A stretch of DNA of 64,000 nucleotides from Polynucleobacter sp. TUM22923 (GTDB lineage Bacteria > Pseudomonadota > Gammaproteobacteria > Burkholderiales > Burkholderiaceae), in contig NZ_AP027274.1 of NCBI RefSeq assembly GCF_030295705.1, forward strand, positions 1,674,001 through 1,738,000. The letters run 5' to 3'. The translations under genes were made by a program, and so were the position numbers. The notes beneath the pieces were generated by a model. That model ran no database searches. It saw only the letters and a program-made list of their open reading frames with translations, and was not told the origin of the DNA. Each line of letters begins with the position of its first letter. Position 1 is the stretch's first letter. Of this stretch, positions 17,671 to 27,179 are shown piece by piece.

Positions 17671-19273
17671 GCAATTCTTTAGCGTCAGGAGGTGTTTCAA
17701 AAGTATGGTGTGGCGCTGGCGATGGAATGGTCCACTCCAAACCTTTAGCACCATCCCATGGCTTCATGGGTGCTTTTTCACCATGGCCACGATAGGCTGG
17801 CATCACAACAAATACCAAGAAGTACACCTGAGATAAACCAAAACCTAGTGCGCCAATAGAGGCAACCATGTTGAAGTCAGCAAACTGTGTTGGGTAGTCC
17901 GCATAACGACGTGGCATACCTGCCAGACCCAAGAAATGCATTGGGAAGAAAGTAACGTTGAAGAAGATCATGGAAGTCCAAAAGTGGATCTTGCCACGCG
18001 TCTCATTAGCCATATAGCCAGTCCACTTTGGACACCAGTAGTAGAAGCCAGCAAACATCGCAAATAAAGATCCAGCAACTAAAACGTAGTGGAAATGGGC
18101 AACTACATAATAGGTATCTTGTGCACCAATATCAATCGGCGCTAATGCCAAGATCAAGCCTGTGAAACCACCCATGGTGAATACGAAAATAAAACCGACT
18201 GCCCACAACATTGGGGTTTCAAAGGTCATAGACCCTTTCCACATTGTTGCAATCCAGTTAAAAATCTTCACGCCCGTTGGCACTGCGATCAACATCGTGG
18301 CGTACATGAAGAACAGCTGGCCAGTTACTGGCATGCCTGTTGCAAACATGTGATGAGCCCAAACAATGAAGGACAGAATTGCAATGGATGAAGTTGCATA
18401 AACCATCGAACTGTAACCAAACAAGGTTTTTCTGGAGAATGCCGGAATAATCTCACTCACGATTCCAAAAGCCGGAAGAATCATGATGTAAACCTCAGGG
18501 TGACCAAAGAACCAAAAAATATGCTGGAACATGATTGGATCGCCGCCACCGACTGCGGAGAAGAAGGATGTACCAAAATGGCGATCTGTCAGAACCATCG
18601 TAATTGCACCAGCCAATACTGGCATTACAGCAATTAACAAGTAAGCCGTAATCAACCAAGTCCAGCAGAACATTGGCATTTTCATCAATGTCAAACCGGG
18701 AGCGCGCATGTTCAAAATGGTAACGATGATATTGATCGAGCCCATGATCGAGGAAGCGCCCAATAAATGGAGGGCAAAAATAGCCATATCAAGGCCAGGC
18801 CCCATCTGCGATGTCAATGGCGCATACAAAGTCCAACCACCGGCAGGAGCACCGCCAGGAGCTAAGAATGAACCAAACAGTAAACATGCAGCCACTGGCA
18901 AGATCCAGAAACTAAAGTTGTTCATGCGGGCAAAAGCCATGTCAGACGCACCAATTTGCAATGGAACCATCCAGTTTGCAAATCCCACGAATGCTGGCAT
19001 GATCGCACCGAAAACCATCACAAGACCATGCATGGTTGTTAATTGATTAAAAAACTCGGGGCGGAAAAACTGGAGGCCTGGCTGGAATAACTCCAGACGA
19101 ATACCTAAAGCCATTACGCCACCAGCTAACAAGCTCACAAAAGAAAAAATCAGATACATTGTACCGATATCTTTATGGTTGGTAGCAAACAACCAACGAC
19201 GCCAGCCATGCGGCGTATGGTCATCATGTGCGTGATCGTGTGCGTGATCGTGTGTTGTAGAGACTGTGCTCAT
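17654..19273 (-). CDS. coxA: Cytochrome c oxidase subunit I
   Basis: Catalytic heme-copper subunit of an aa3-type oxidase, 539 residues with twelve membrane helices. Heme a and a3/CuB ligands are visible: NQLTTMHGLVM, WFFGHPEVYIMILP (the cross-linked His-Glu-Val-Tyr region), IVWAHHMF and YYVVAHFHYVL. The K and D channels appear intact (FANWMVPLQIGA region). The N-terminus has a His/Asp-rich tail (DHAHDHAHDDHTPH at 8-21) not part of the core fold. It lies 45 bp after coxB. Confidence 0.97.
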   Translation of the reverse strand: MSTVSTTHDHAHDHAHDDHTPHGWRRWLFATNHKDIGTMYLIFSFVSLLAGGVMALGIRLELFQPGLQFFRPEFFNQLTTMHGLVMVFGAIMPAFVGFANWMVPLQIGASDMAFARMNNFSFWILPVAACLLFGSFLAPGGAPAGGWTLYAPLTSQMGPGLDMAIFALHLLGASSIMGSINIIVTILNMRAPGLTLMKMPMFCWTWLITAYLLIAVMPVLAGAITMVLTDRHFGTSFFSAVGGGDPIMFQHIFWFFGHPEVYIMILPAFGIVSEIIPAFSRKTLFGYSSMVYATSSIAILSFIVWAHHMFATGMPVTGQLFFMYATMLIAVPTGVKIFNWIATMWKGSMTFETPMLWAVGFIFVFTMGGFTGLILALAPIDIGAQDTYYVVAHFHYVLVAGSLFAMFAGFYYWCPKWTGYMANETRGKIHFWTSMIFFNVTFFPMHFLGLAGMPRRYADYPTQFADFNMVASIGALGFGLSQVYFLVFVVMPAYRGHGEKAPMKPWDGAKGLEWTIPSPAPHHTFETPPDAKELHAAGI

Positions 19274-19318
19274 GGATTACTCCGGTTTAATTTAATGTCT
19301 ATCAATTAATAAAAAGAA

Positions 19319-20476
19319 TTATTTGCCTGCGCGCGTAACAACAATGTCTTGAGTCTGAACAACGTCACCCGTTTTGTTGCCCCATGCGTTACGGGTGTAG
19401 GTAATGACCGCAGCAATATCGCCATCAGAAATCACGCCAGACCATTTCGGCATTGCATTTTTGCCGTTCAACAAAATATTGTATTGACCTTCTTTAGGAC
19501 CCAATACAACCTTGCTGGCATCTAAAGCAGGGAATGTGCCCGCACCCTTACCGTTTGCTTGGTGGCATGCAGCACAATTTGCGGCATACACTTTGGCGCC
19601 GCGCTCTTTTTGCTCATCTAATGTGTAAACCTTAGATGGGTCATCTGAGGCTGCCGCCATTTCTTTTTTCTTCTCTGCAACCCATGCGGTGTAATCTTCT
19701 GGCGAAACTACGCGAACGACAATCGGCATAAACGCATGCTGGGCACCGCACAACTCCGAACATTGCCCGCGGAAGGTGCCGATTTTTTCTGCCCTGAACC
19801 AAGTATCACGAACAAATCCAGGAATCGCATCTTGCTTTACGCCGAATGCTGGAATTGTCCAAGCATGAATAACGTCATTAGCGGTGGTAATTAAACGGAT
19901 TTTTTTACCGACCGGAACAACCATTTCATTATCAACTTCCATCAAATAGGTATTTGATTTGGGTGCGAGGTTATTAATTGATTCACGGGATGTCGACAAT
20001 GTAGAGAGGAAGTTGATTCCCTCACCTTCGCCTTTGATGTAGTCATATCCCCATTTCCACTGATATCCAGTGGTTTTGATGGTGATGTCTGAATTGGTGG
20101 TGTCCTTCATAGCAACAACCGTTTTAGTTGCTGGTAAGGCCATTCCAATAACGATAAGCAATGGAATAACTGTCCAAATAATTTCGACAGTGGTGCTTTC
20201 GTGGAATGAGGCAGATTTTGCACCCAATGATTTACGGTGCTTGAGAATTGAATAAAACATCACTCCAAACACGCCAACAAAAATTACTGCGCAAATGACC
20301 AACATCATCCAATGCAACCAATGAATCTCTTGCATGATTTTTGTTGCAGGTGCAGCAAAATTAAGCTGCATTACCTGTGGGCCACCGGGCATATTCTCGG
20401 AAGCAACTGCCGCTGCAGCACCAAATGCGCCTACCAAATAGAGCAATGCTCTAGTGACTTTTCCAAATAAATTCAT
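19319..20476 (-). CDS. coxB: Cytochrome c oxidase subunit II with fused cytochrome c domain
   Basis: A 385-residue precursor from ATG 20476 (MNLFGKVTRA): signal peptide (about 1-25), two membrane helices (near 52-75 and 96-115), the CuA domain and a C-terminal cytochrome c. CuA ligands are His204 (VIHAW) and the CSELCGAQHAFM motif (Cys239, Cys243, His247, Met250). The heme c motif CAACH is at 301-305, making this a caa3-like subunit II. An ATG 25 codons upstream lacks support. It is the first gene of the cox transcript. Confidence 0.96.
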   Translation of the reverse strand: MNLFGKVTRALLYLVGAFGAAAAVASENMPGGPQVMQLNFAAPATKIMQEIHWLHWMMLVICAVIFVGVFGVMFYSILKHRKSLGAKSASFHESTTVEIIWTVIPLLIVIGMALPATKTVVAMKDTTNSDITIKTTGYQWKWGYDYIKGEGEGINFLSTLSTSRESINNLAPKSNTYLMEVDNEMVVPVGKKIRLITTANDVIHAWTIPAFGVKQDAIPGFVRDTWFRAEKIGTFRGQCSELCGAQHAFMPIVVRVVSPEDYTAWVAEKKKEMAAASDDPSKVYTLDEQKERGAKVYAANCAACHQANGKGAGTFPALDASKVVLGPKEGQYNILLNGKNAMPKWSGVISDGDIAAVITYTRNAWGNKTGDVVQTQDIVVTRAGK

Positions 20477-20565
20477 CTTATTCTCTGTTTGTTGTCTTAA
20501 AGTCTGTAGCAATCCTGCTTCAGGTGGTCCAAAAGAACGATTTCGATCCAATAACTAATACCAAG

Positions 20566-20594
20566 ATTATAGGGTTAATTGAGCTTTGTAACAA
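20566..20594 (-). promoter_or_regulatory. Candidate sigma-70 promoter of the cox operon
   Basis: On the minus strand TTGTTA (20594-20589) is followed by a 17-bp spacer and a perfect TATAAT (20571-20566). Transcription would begin near 20559, giving a leader of about 80 nt to coxB. Confidence 0.7.
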
Positions 20595-20656
20595 ACCCAG
20601 CAACACTGCCAGTCTTTAGACCTCATAAAGCTTATATAGATAGTAAACACTCACAC

Positions 20657-21460
20657 TTAATCAGAATCAATTGTTGTCTTGCGCTGTATTTGCTTTGGGT
20701 CGATATAAGCGATGTGATCTTGTGGCTTTGCTAGATGTTTGCCAAGCGCCCAAGCATGTCCATAAATGACTTCTAAGGTAAGTTTTTTGGGTAAATCTGC
20801 TACTTTTGGAGTTCTGTGACCCAATGATGAAACCAACTTTAAAGCTATTGCATCAGTGATCAGCAGTTCATCAGCAACATATTCCAGATGGAGAAACTCC
20901 ATATCCATCACAGGATCAGAAAAGCGCTCTCCAAGCAGGGCATCTCCCATGTCATGCATATCCCACGGGCTAGCTAGTGGCTCAATAGCTAGCTGTTTAG
21001 CCAAACCCGCAACCTGCAGCTCTTTTCCGGTATCGGGTCCAAGATAGCTAAATGAGAGTAAGCCACCCTCTTTCAGCACCCTCCAACACTCCCGCAAGAA
21101 ATACTTTGGATCAGGAAGATCTTGGATCAATAGAGTACTGAAAACCAAATCAACAGAATGGTCAGGAAGGTCAATGCGACCCGTTTTTTCAAAATCTGAC
21201 ATGGAGATAAATGCCCCTGCCCTGCATCGAGAATTCCACCAGCGCCTTACCCTGAATTGCCAACGGGCAAAACCGGATATTTCTGACTCTGGGGCACTAT
21301 GAAAACGCACACCCGGAAAACGCTTAGCAAGAAAGAGCGTATGTAGACCTAGGAAATCTGGAAGTACTAAGACATCCTTTACGTCTAACTTCACGATGTC
21401 TAATTTTTGCAGCATCCGGTCTGCAATTTCGTCTTGAAGCCATGCTATTGATTGGGTCAT
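20657..21460 (-). CDS. BioC-like SAM-dependent methyltransferase
   Basis: A 267-residue class I methyltransferase from ATG 21460 (MTQSIAWLQDEIADRM). The usual glycine-rich SAM loop is poorly conserved (LVLPDFLGLHTLFLAKRF), but DLVFSTLLIQDLPDPKYFLRECWRVLKEGG and LSFSYLGPDTGKEL match the motif IV and post-motif regions of malonyl-ACP methyltransferase homologues. Genes like this, divergent from comF, are commonly annotated BioC-like in betaproteobacteria. The odd motif I leaves the true activity open. It ends 63 bp before the cox promoter without an evident terminator. Confidence 0.8.
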   Translation of the reverse strand: MTQSIAWLQDEIADRMLQKLDIVKLDVKDVLVLPDFLGLHTLFLAKRFPGVRFHSAPESEISGFARWQFRVRRWWNSRCRAGAFISMSDFEKTGRIDLPDHSVDLVFSTLLIQDLPDPKYFLRECWRVLKEGGLLSFSYLGPDTGKELQVAGLAKQLAIEPLASPWDMHDMGDALLGERFSDPVMDMEFLHLEYVADELLITDAIALKLVSSLGHRTPKVADLPKKLTLEVIYGHAWALGKHLAKPQDHIAYIDPKQIQRKTTIDSD

Positions 21461-21483
21461 TGCGTGAGTATACTCAGCGCCCC

Positions 21484-22242
21484 ATGCGCCGATTCGAGAA
21501 CATTGTCCAAGCCTTTTGTGCGCATCTATTACCCCACGCCTGCATCGTCTGTGGTCATTATCAAGAACAAGCACTTTGCCTCTATTGCAGTGCGCTATTG
21601 GCAGAAAATCAACTCTATCACTACGAGTGCTGCCGAAAATGCGGCATTACCATGACTACAAGTGAACTCGCACAGGGATGCTGTCAAGAGTGCCTAATGA
21701 ACCCACCGTTTTTTGATGAGACATACTGCTTAGATCGATATGACGGAATACTGCAAGCGGCTTTACATCAATTGAAATATCAGCGCCGCCTGGCCTGTGC
21801 CCATGGGCTGGCAATAGCATGGAATGAGCGAATGATCGAACCGCTTCAGGCCGTTGAAGCTGACTTCCTCTTTCCTGTGCCGCTCAGCCAGGAAAAACTC
21901 TGCTTCAGGGGCTTTAACCAAAGTTGGGAACTCGCTAGAAGAATTCGTTGTACCGTCAATATTCAGAAGCATGCCCATGTTTTAATGCGCCACCATCACA
22001 CCCAACATCAAGCCGCTGAAAATAGAATCAATCGCCATAAAGCGATTCGCGATATGTTTTATGTCAATCCACAATATCAAGCATTATTACAAGGCAGTAG
22101 CATTGTGATTTTTGATGATGTCATGACTAGCGGAGCCACTCTGAACGAGATCGCTCGCGTTCTGAAGGACAATGGCGTAAGTCGGGTTATCAATTGGGTT
22201 CTACTGAGAACACAAAGACCCTCCAAGCAACTCAGAAACTAA
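21484..22242 (+). CDS. comF: ComF family phosphoribosyltransferase-like protein
   Basis: A 252-residue ComF/GntX protein. Four Cys pairs near the N-terminus (CIVCG, CLYC, CCRKCG, CCQEC) look like the ComF zinc-binding region. The C-terminal half holds the PRPP-binding loop SIVIFDDVMTSGATLNE. In naturally competent bacteria ComF helps DNA uptake across the inner membrane. The start at 21484 (MRRFENIVQ) is chosen because the ATG at 21442 overlaps the divergent methyltransferase. Confidence 0.92.
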   Translation: MRRFENIVQAFCAHLLPHACIVCGHYQEQALCLYCSALLAENQLYHYECCRKCGITMTTSELAQGCCQECLMNPPFFDETYCLDRYDGILQAALHQLKYQRRLACAHGLAIAWNERMIEPLQAVEADFLFPVPLSQEKLCFRGFNQSWELARRIRCTVNIQKHAHVLMRHHHTQHQAAENRINRHKAIRDMFYVNPQYQALLQGSSIVIFDDVMTSGATLNEIARVLKDNGVSRVINWVLLRTQRPSKQLRN

Positions 22243-22252
22243 AGTGCAAAAC

Positions 22253-22723
22253 ATGTTCAACATTGTTTTATTCGAACCAGAGATACCACCGAATACTGGC
22301 AACATTATTCGTCTATGTGCCAATACAGGAGCCAAACTCCACTTAATTGAGCCACTGGGTTTTCCTATGGAAGATGCCAAGCTTCGTAGGGCTGGACTTG
22401 ACTATCATGAGTTCGCCAAGGTGAAGGTGCACCCAAACTGGCAACAGTTTCTAATAGACGAGCAACCGAAACCTAATCGTATTTTTGCATTGACTACCAA
22501 GGGCTCTGGAAAGTTTCATGAAGGCCAATACTTGGCAGATGATTATTTTGTTTTTGGCTCTGAAACAAAAGGAATCAGCGATGAGGTGCGAAGTTCCATA
22601 CCAATACCCAACCAGATGCGCTTAGCGATGTACGCTAGTAGTCGCAGCTTGAATCTATCAAATACTGTTGCAATTGTGGTTTATGAGGCATGGAGACAAA
22701 ACGGACTTACTGGCGGCGCTTGA
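22253..22723 (+). CDS. trmL: tRNA (cytidine(34)-2'-O)-methyltransferase
   Basis: SPOUT-family enzyme methylating the wobble ribose of tRNA-Leu. The 156-residue protein begins MFNIVLFEPEIPPNTGNIIR, then shows RRAGLDYHEF, VFGSETKGIS and MRLAMYASSRSLNLSNTVAI, which together form the trefoil-knot SAM site. ATG 22253 aligns with E. coli TrmL; a GTG three codons upstream is less likely. It follows comF by 10 bp and converges with gpsA across 7 bp. Confidence 0.95.
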   Translation: MFNIVLFEPEIPPNTGNIIRLCANTGAKLHLIEPLGFPMEDAKLRRAGLDYHEFAKVKVHPNWQQFLIDEQPKPNRIFALTTKGSGKFHEGQYLADDYFVFGSETKGISDEVRSSIPIPNQMRLAMYASSRSLNLSNTVAIVVYEAWRQNGLTGGA

Positions 22724-22730
22724 TTCTCTA

Positions 22731-23753
22731 CTAAGCCTCAACGGTGGGATCGCGACCCATTAATTTTTTCACAGCCTGATCTGGTGCTAACTTTCCTGAC
22801 AAGACATCACCCATCATCGCAGTAATCGGCATCTCCACTCCTAAGCGAGTGGCTAAATCTGCAACGGCGGAAGCGCATAAAACACCTTCAGCTACATGTC
22901 CTAGACTCTTTAATATTTCTGGTAAAGACTGGCCTGCCGCTAGCGCAAGACCTACACGGCGATTACGCGATAAGTCTCCTGTTGCAGTCAAGATTAAATC
23001 ACCTACGCCAGTGAGTCCCATGCATGTCTCAGGTCTTCCGCCGGCCGCTTTTACTAGGCGCATCATTTCTGCAAGCCCCCGAGTTAATACAGCAGCTCTT
23101 GCATTGAGCCCAAGATCCAAACCGTCACCGATGCCTGCTGCAATAGCGAGTACATTTTTAATAGCACCACCTAATTCAACGCCAACCAAATCATCGCTAG
23201 CGTAAATTCGCATATTGCCATGATGAAAAGCCGCTTGAACAATGCCACATAAAACAGTAGATCTACTCGCCACTGTCAGGGCACAGGGCATACCATTGCC
23301 AACCTCTTGAGCAAAACTAGGCCCGGACACTACGCCATATTGATGTTGTAAGCCGCGACTATGTAGCCGATCTTCACGTTCCACAACTTGGTGTGGCAGT
23401 AGGGTCGTGATAGGTTCTAGACCTTTACATAACCAAATAATATTCAGTGAATGTTTCGCAGCATCTAATGCCCGCGCAACGGTTTCTGACAATCCTGACA
23501 TCGGGGTGGCTATTACTAGCAGGTCATCCGCAGAAAGCCGTTCGATCGCCTGTTGAAAGTCTGCCTCTAATTGAAGTTCTTGAGGTAACAAAACCTTTGG
23601 CAAATAAGCGGCATTCTCACCCGTCTTCTCAATACCCTCGAGCTGCCCAGCATTTCTAGACCATAAGCAAACATCGCCTGACTGCAAGTGACGCGCAGCT
23701 TGCGCGGCCATAGCCGTGCCCCAGGAACCAGCTCCAAGCAGTGTCACTTTCAT
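22731..23753 (-). CDS. gpsA: Glycerol-3-phosphate dehydrogenase [NAD(P)+]
   Basis: Reduces dihydroxyacetone phosphate to sn-glycerol 3-phosphate for phospholipid synthesis. The 340-residue protein has the Rossmann start MKVTLLGAGSWGTAMA, VVSGPSFAQEV, the catalytic-Lys region ELGGAIKNVLAIAAGI and the substrate motif TGVGDLILTATGDLSRNR. It is downstream of secB on the same strand, as in E. coli (secB-gpsA). Confidence 0.97.
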   Translation of the reverse strand: MKVTLLGAGSWGTAMAAQAARHLQSGDVCLWSRNAGQLEGIEKTGENAAYLPKVLLPQELQLEADFQQAIERLSADDLLVIATPMSGLSETVARALDAAKHSLNIIWLCKGLEPITTLLPHQVVEREDRLHSRGLQHQYGVVSGPSFAQEVGNGMPCALTVASRSTVLCGIVQAAFHHGNMRIYASDDLVGVELGGAIKNVLAIAAGIGDGLDLGLNARAAVLTRGLAEMMRLVKAAGGRPETCMGLTGVGDLILTATGDLSRNRRVGLALAAGQSLPEILKSLGHVAEGVLCASAVADLATRLGVEMPITAMMGDVLSGKLAPDQAVKKLMGRDPTVEA

Positions 23754-23775
23754 AGTTTGTGACCTTTTGTCCAGA

Positions 23776-24279
23776 TTAGTTAGGGAGGGTTCCCTTGCTT
23801 TCTTCGACAGCGGCTAGTTGAGCCTGCATCATGCGATGCTCATACATGCCGTGGAAATTCATCTCGTTTAAATGAATTGGCTGGAAGCCAGCACGACTGA
23901 TTGTATCTGCAATATTTGAGCGCAAATAGGGATACAAAATAGTTGGGCAGGCGATACCGAGCATTGGATCGACTTGTTCTGGCGGGATATTATTGAACTC
24001 AAAAATACCTGCTTGTTTTGCCTCAACCAAAAACAGTGCTTTGTCGTCCACCTTAGCAGTAACAGTAGCGATCAAAGCCACTTCAAAAATGTCATCACTT
24101 AAGCGGGTCACGGCAACATCTACCTCAACCTCGACTTGTGGCTCTGCTGCAATCAATAAAATTTGGGGTGCATGCGGCTGCTCTAGCGATAAATCTTTAA
24201 GATAAATTCGTTGAATCCGAAAACCGGGCTCTTTTGAGTTATCCGCATTATCTTGGACGGGAATGGTCTGATCGGTCAT
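23776..24279 (-). CDS. secB: Protein-export chaperone SecB
   Basis: A 167-residue homotetrameric chaperone that keeps preproteins unfolded for SecA. Conserved stretches are [19 protein letters not shown] near the N-terminus, [30 protein letters not shown] and [22 protein letters not shown]. It lies between grx and gpsA on the minus strand, the ordinary order in proteobacteria. Confidence 0.97.
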   Translation of the reverse strand: MTDQTIPVQDNADNSKEPGFRIQRIYLKDLSLEQPHAPQILLIAAEPQVEVEVDVAVTRLSDDIFEVALIATVTAKVDDKALFLVEAKQAGIFEFNNIPPEQVDPMLGIACPTILYPYLRSNIADTISRAGFQPIHLNEMNFHGMYEHRMMQAQLAAVEESKGTLPN

Positions 24280-24302
24280 TGCAAACTTTCTAATTGAATT
24301 TT

Positions 24303-24557
24303 TTAAGCTAATAATGGGTCAAGCTGCCCAGCACGATCTAAGGCCACTAGATCGTCATAACCACCTACATGGGTATCGCCGATATAAATTTGAGGAACTG
24401 TGCGACGACCTGTACGAGTCATCATTGTTTCGCGCTGAGCTGGATCGCGATCAATTAAGATTTTCTCAAGATCGGCAACGCCTTTCTTTTGTAGGAGCTT
24501 TTCTGCCATTACACAGTAGGGGCAAACTTGGGTGCTATACATGATCACTGTGGGCAT
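24303..24557 (-). CDS. grxC: Glutaredoxin 3
   Basis: An 84-residue glutathione-dependent thiol-disulfide oxidoreductase with the dithiol active site Cys12-Pro-Tyr-Cys15, the cis-Pro motif [11 protein letters not shown] and the glutathione-binding VGGYDDL. It sits between the rhodanese gene and secB on the same strand, a widely conserved group. Confidence 0.96.
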   Translation of the reverse strand: MPTVIMYSTQVCPYCVMAEKLLQKKGVADLEKILIDRDPAQRETMMTRTGRRTVPQIYIGDTHVGGYDDLVALDRAGQLDPLLA

Positions 24558-24578
24558 GATTTAGTCTCCGAAAATCAA

Positions 24579-24992
24579 TTATTTAACGAGGGGCAGGGCT
24601 GCGGCCTGCCAAGCCTGCACGCCACCATCCAAAGTGCTTAGCTCTGCAAAACCCATTTTTTGTACTTCTGTAAGGGCCTTACGTGAGCTAGCACCCGTTC
24701 CGCAAACCAGAATCAGCGGATTTTTACGGTCTAACTTTAGCTTTTCAATGCTAGAGGTGATTTGTGCTGCGGATACATTCTTTGCACCTGGCAAATGGCC
24801 CGCTTTAAATTCAGTATCGGAGCGAAGGTCAACAACGGCTGCTTTTCGGCGATTCATCCAAATCGTCGCCTCAGCAGGAGATAAGCCTTTTCCGCTAATA
24901 AGCGTAGATAATGTAGGCAAGAAGAGTGCTAAGCCGGATACTAGTAGGAGGGCTATAAGCGCTAGATTATCAATTTGTGTGAGAAAGTTCAT
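24579..24992 (-). CDS. Membrane-anchored rhodanese (YibN-like)
   Basis: A 137-residue protein with one N-terminal membrane helix (about 11-33) and a single rhodanese domain: VVDLRSDTEFKAGHLPGAKN, then the active-site loop LVCGTGASSRKA with its catalytic Cys, and LDGGVQAWQ. It probably handles sulfane sulfur at the membrane. The ATG at 24992 is 6 bp after a TATAAT on its strand, so the message may be leaderless. It diverges from gpmA across 22 bp. Confidence 0.92.
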   Translation of the reverse strand: MNFLTQIDNLALIALLLVSGLALFLPTLSTLISGKGLSPAEATIWMNRRKAAVVDLRSDTEFKAGHLPGAKNVSAAQITSSIEKLKLDRKNPLILVCGTGASSRKALTEVQKMGFAELSTLDGGVQAWQAAALPLVK

Positions 24993-25014
24993 CACCGGAT
25001 TATAGAATGGCTCT

Positions 25015-25704
25015 ATGAAACAACTTGTCCTTATTCGTCATGGCGAATCCGCCTGGAACCTCGAAAACCGCTTTACTGGTTGGGCAGACGTTGACTTAAC
25101 CCCAAAAGGGACCGAACAAGCCCTAGCAGCCGGAGAAAACCTCCGCAAAGCAGGATATGAGTTTGATGTGGCCTACACCTCGGTATTAAGACGGGCCATT
25201 AGAACCTTATGGCATGTTCAAGACACTATGGATTTAATGTGGCTCCCTGTTGTGCATAGCTGGAGGCTTAATGAGCGTCACTATGGTGCCCTCACCGGCC
25301 TGAACAAAGCAGAGACGGCTGCCCAATACGGGGATGCCCAAGTACATATTTGGCGTCGCTCCTACGATGTTCGTCCGCCACTATTGGAGGCTGATGATGA
25401 GCGCAATGCCCATCAGGACCGTCGCTATGCAAAATTGAATCCCAGTGACATTCCTCTCGGTGAATGCTTAAAAGACAATGTCGAGCGCGTGCTTCCCTTA
25501 TGGAACGAGTCTATTGCCCCAGCCCTAAAAGCCGGCAAGCGGGTATTACTGGTTGCGCACGGCAACAGTATTCGCTCTTTAATTAAGTATTTAGATCAAG
25601 TCTCTGATGAGGACATTATGGAAATTAACGTCCCCAACGGTATTCCACTTGTTTATGAGCTTGATGACAATCTCAAACCAATTCAACATTTTTATCTCGA
25701 TTAA
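25015..25704 (+). CDS. gpmA: 2,3-bisphosphoglycerate-dependent phosphoglycerate mutase
   Basis: Interconverts 3- and 2-phosphoglycerate in glycolysis and gluconeogenesis. The 229-residue protein begins [20 protein letters not shown] with the phospho-acceptor His9, followed by [23 protein letters not shown] and the second catalytic His in [10 protein letters not shown]. Length agrees with cofactor-dependent mutases. It is followed by ctpA after 14 bp. Confidence 0.97.
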   Translation: MKQLVLIRHGESAWNLENRFTGWADVDLTPKGTEQALAAGENLRKAGYEFDVAYTSVLRRAIRTLWHVQDTMDLMWLPVVHSWRLNERHYGALTGLNKAETAAQYGDAQVHIWRRSYDVRPPLLEADDERNAHQDRRYAKLNPSDIPLGECLKDNVERVLPLWNESIAPALKAGKRVLLVAHGNSIRSLIKYLDQVSDEDIMEINVPNGIPLVYELDDNLKPIQHFYLD

Positions 25705-25718
25705 GGTAAAACTAGTAC

Positions 25719-27152
25719 ATGCGCCAATTCATGAAAAACTTCGCCCTTATTGCTGTCGGCCTTATAGCCGGGGTTGCAGCAACCATTCAACTTTCAGCAA
25801 CAGCACAGCAGGGTTCAACACTGCCCCTTGATGAGCTGCGCACTTTATCGAATGTTTTTGCTCAAATCAAGCGCGAGTATGTTGAGCCAATCGAAGATAA
25901 GCAATTACTTACGGATGCCGTAAAGGGTATGGTGAGTAGTCTTGATCCGCATTCCACTTATTTAGACAAAAAAGATTTTTCTGAAATGCAGGAACAGACT
26001 TCAGGTAAGTTTGCGGGCCTCGGAATTGAAATCACCTCTGAAGATGGTGTGGTTAAAGTACTAAATCCAATTGAAGATAGCCCTGCGGCACGTGCTGGCC
26101 TCCAAGCGGGTGATCTCATTACCCGCTTAGATGACAAGCCCGTGCGTGGCATGTCCTTGGATAAAGCCGTTCGTACAATGCGTGGTGCACCCGGCACAAA
26201 AATTACCTTAACGGTATTTCGTAAAAGCGAAGATCGTAGCTTCCCGGTAACGATCACACGCGCTGAAATTAAAGTGCAATCGGTTAAAACTAAAATTTTA
26301 GATAACAACATCGCTTGGGTGAGAGTGACTAGCTTTCAAGAGCGCACCGTTCCTGATTTAGCTAAAAAATTAACTGAGATTGCTAGTCAAGACCCTAAAC
26401 TCAAAGGCGTTATTCTGGATCTCAGAAATAATGGCGGCGGTTTATTGCAAGGGGCAGTTGGTGTCGCAGCGGCATTTCTACCAGCAGATGCGGTCATTGT
26501 TTCAACTAAAGGTCAAACAGCAGACTCCAAGCAAATATTCAATGCCACACCTGCCATGTATCGATTGAGTGAACCTGGAGATCCCCTAGCTGGAGTACCT
26601 GCAATATTTAAAAAATTGCCTATGGTTGTTTTGGTTAATGCGTATTCTGCATCCGCCTCTGAGATTGTTGCTGGCGCTTTGCAAGATTACAAGCGTGCAA
26701 CCATTATTGGTAAGACTACCTTTGGCAAAGGATCAGTTCAAACAGTACGCCCCCTAACAAATGATTCCGCTTTAAAGATCACCACTGCCTATTACTACAC
26801 ACCTACTGGTAAGTCTATTCAAGCCTACGGTATCAAACCGGATATTGCTGTTGATCAAAATAAAGATGGCGATCCTGATGACGTATTGATTACCCGTGAA
26901 ATTGATAGTGAGAAGCACTTACGCAATAAGCAATCTTCAGAAGAAAAATTGGCTGCTGATCGTGAGAAGCGTCGACTCGAAGAGTTGCAGCGCATCGAAG
27001 AAAAGAACGCTAAGAAAACACCCGAAGAAAAAGAAAAAGATAAGGCCAAGAAACCTGTAGAGTTAGGCGGTGCGGATGACTTTATGCTAACTCAGGCAGT
27101 AGCCTTTATTAATGGCGACCCTGTAAAGCGCTCCGCTTCTAAGCTTGAGTAA
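25719..27152 (+). CDS. ctpA: C-terminal processing peptidase (S41)
   Basis: Periplasmic serine protease of 477 residues. It has an N-terminal signal/anchor (about 6-28), a PDZ domain (about 98-180, with GLGIEITSEDGVVKV and AGLQAGDLITRLD) and the S41 catalytic core: LRNNGGG at 236-242, SASASEI with Ser312 as nucleophile, and GKTTFGKG with the general-base Lys337. The tail (about 390-455) is a highly charged Lys/Glu coiled stretch. It follows gpmA, as in other betaproteobacteria, and probably matures envelope proteins or cell-wall enzymes; the target is unknown. Confidence 0.95.
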   Translation: MRQFMKNFALIAVGLIAGVAATIQLSATAQQGSTLPLDELRTLSNVFAQIKREYVEPIEDKQLLTDAVKGMVSSLDPHSTYLDKKDFSEMQEQTSGKFAGLGIEITSEDGVVKVLNPIEDSPAARAGLQAGDLITRLDDKPVRGMSLDKAVRTMRGAPGTKITLTVFRKSEDRSFPVTITRAEIKVQSVKTKILDNNIAWVRVTSFQERTVPDLAKKLTEIASQDPKLKGVILDLRNNGGGLLQGAVGVAAAFLPADAVIVSTKGQTADSKQIFNATPAMYRLSEPGDPLAGVPAIFKKLPMVVLVNAYSASASEIVAGALQDYKRATIIGKTTFGKGSVQTVRPLTNDSALKITTAYYYTPTGKSIQAYGIKPDIAVDQNKDGDPDDVLITREIDSEKHLRNKQSSEEKLAADREKRRLEELQRIEEKNAKKTPEEKEKDKAKKPVELGGADDFMLTQAVAFINGDPVKRSASKLE

Positions 27153-27179
27153 GTTGCACGGCGCTATTACAGTTTCTCA

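Noticed and set aside
17539..17754. A 71-residue reading of the small cox assembly gene
   Set aside because: The first 28 residues lie within the coxA reading and have no membrane or family features; the ATG at 17670 gives a conserved-looking single-helix protein.
18708..19046. A 112-residue open frame opposite coxA, and other frames opposite cox, ptsI and argS
   Set aside because: They mirror conserved genes on the other strand, have no family motif or ribosome site, and have composition expected of shadow frames.
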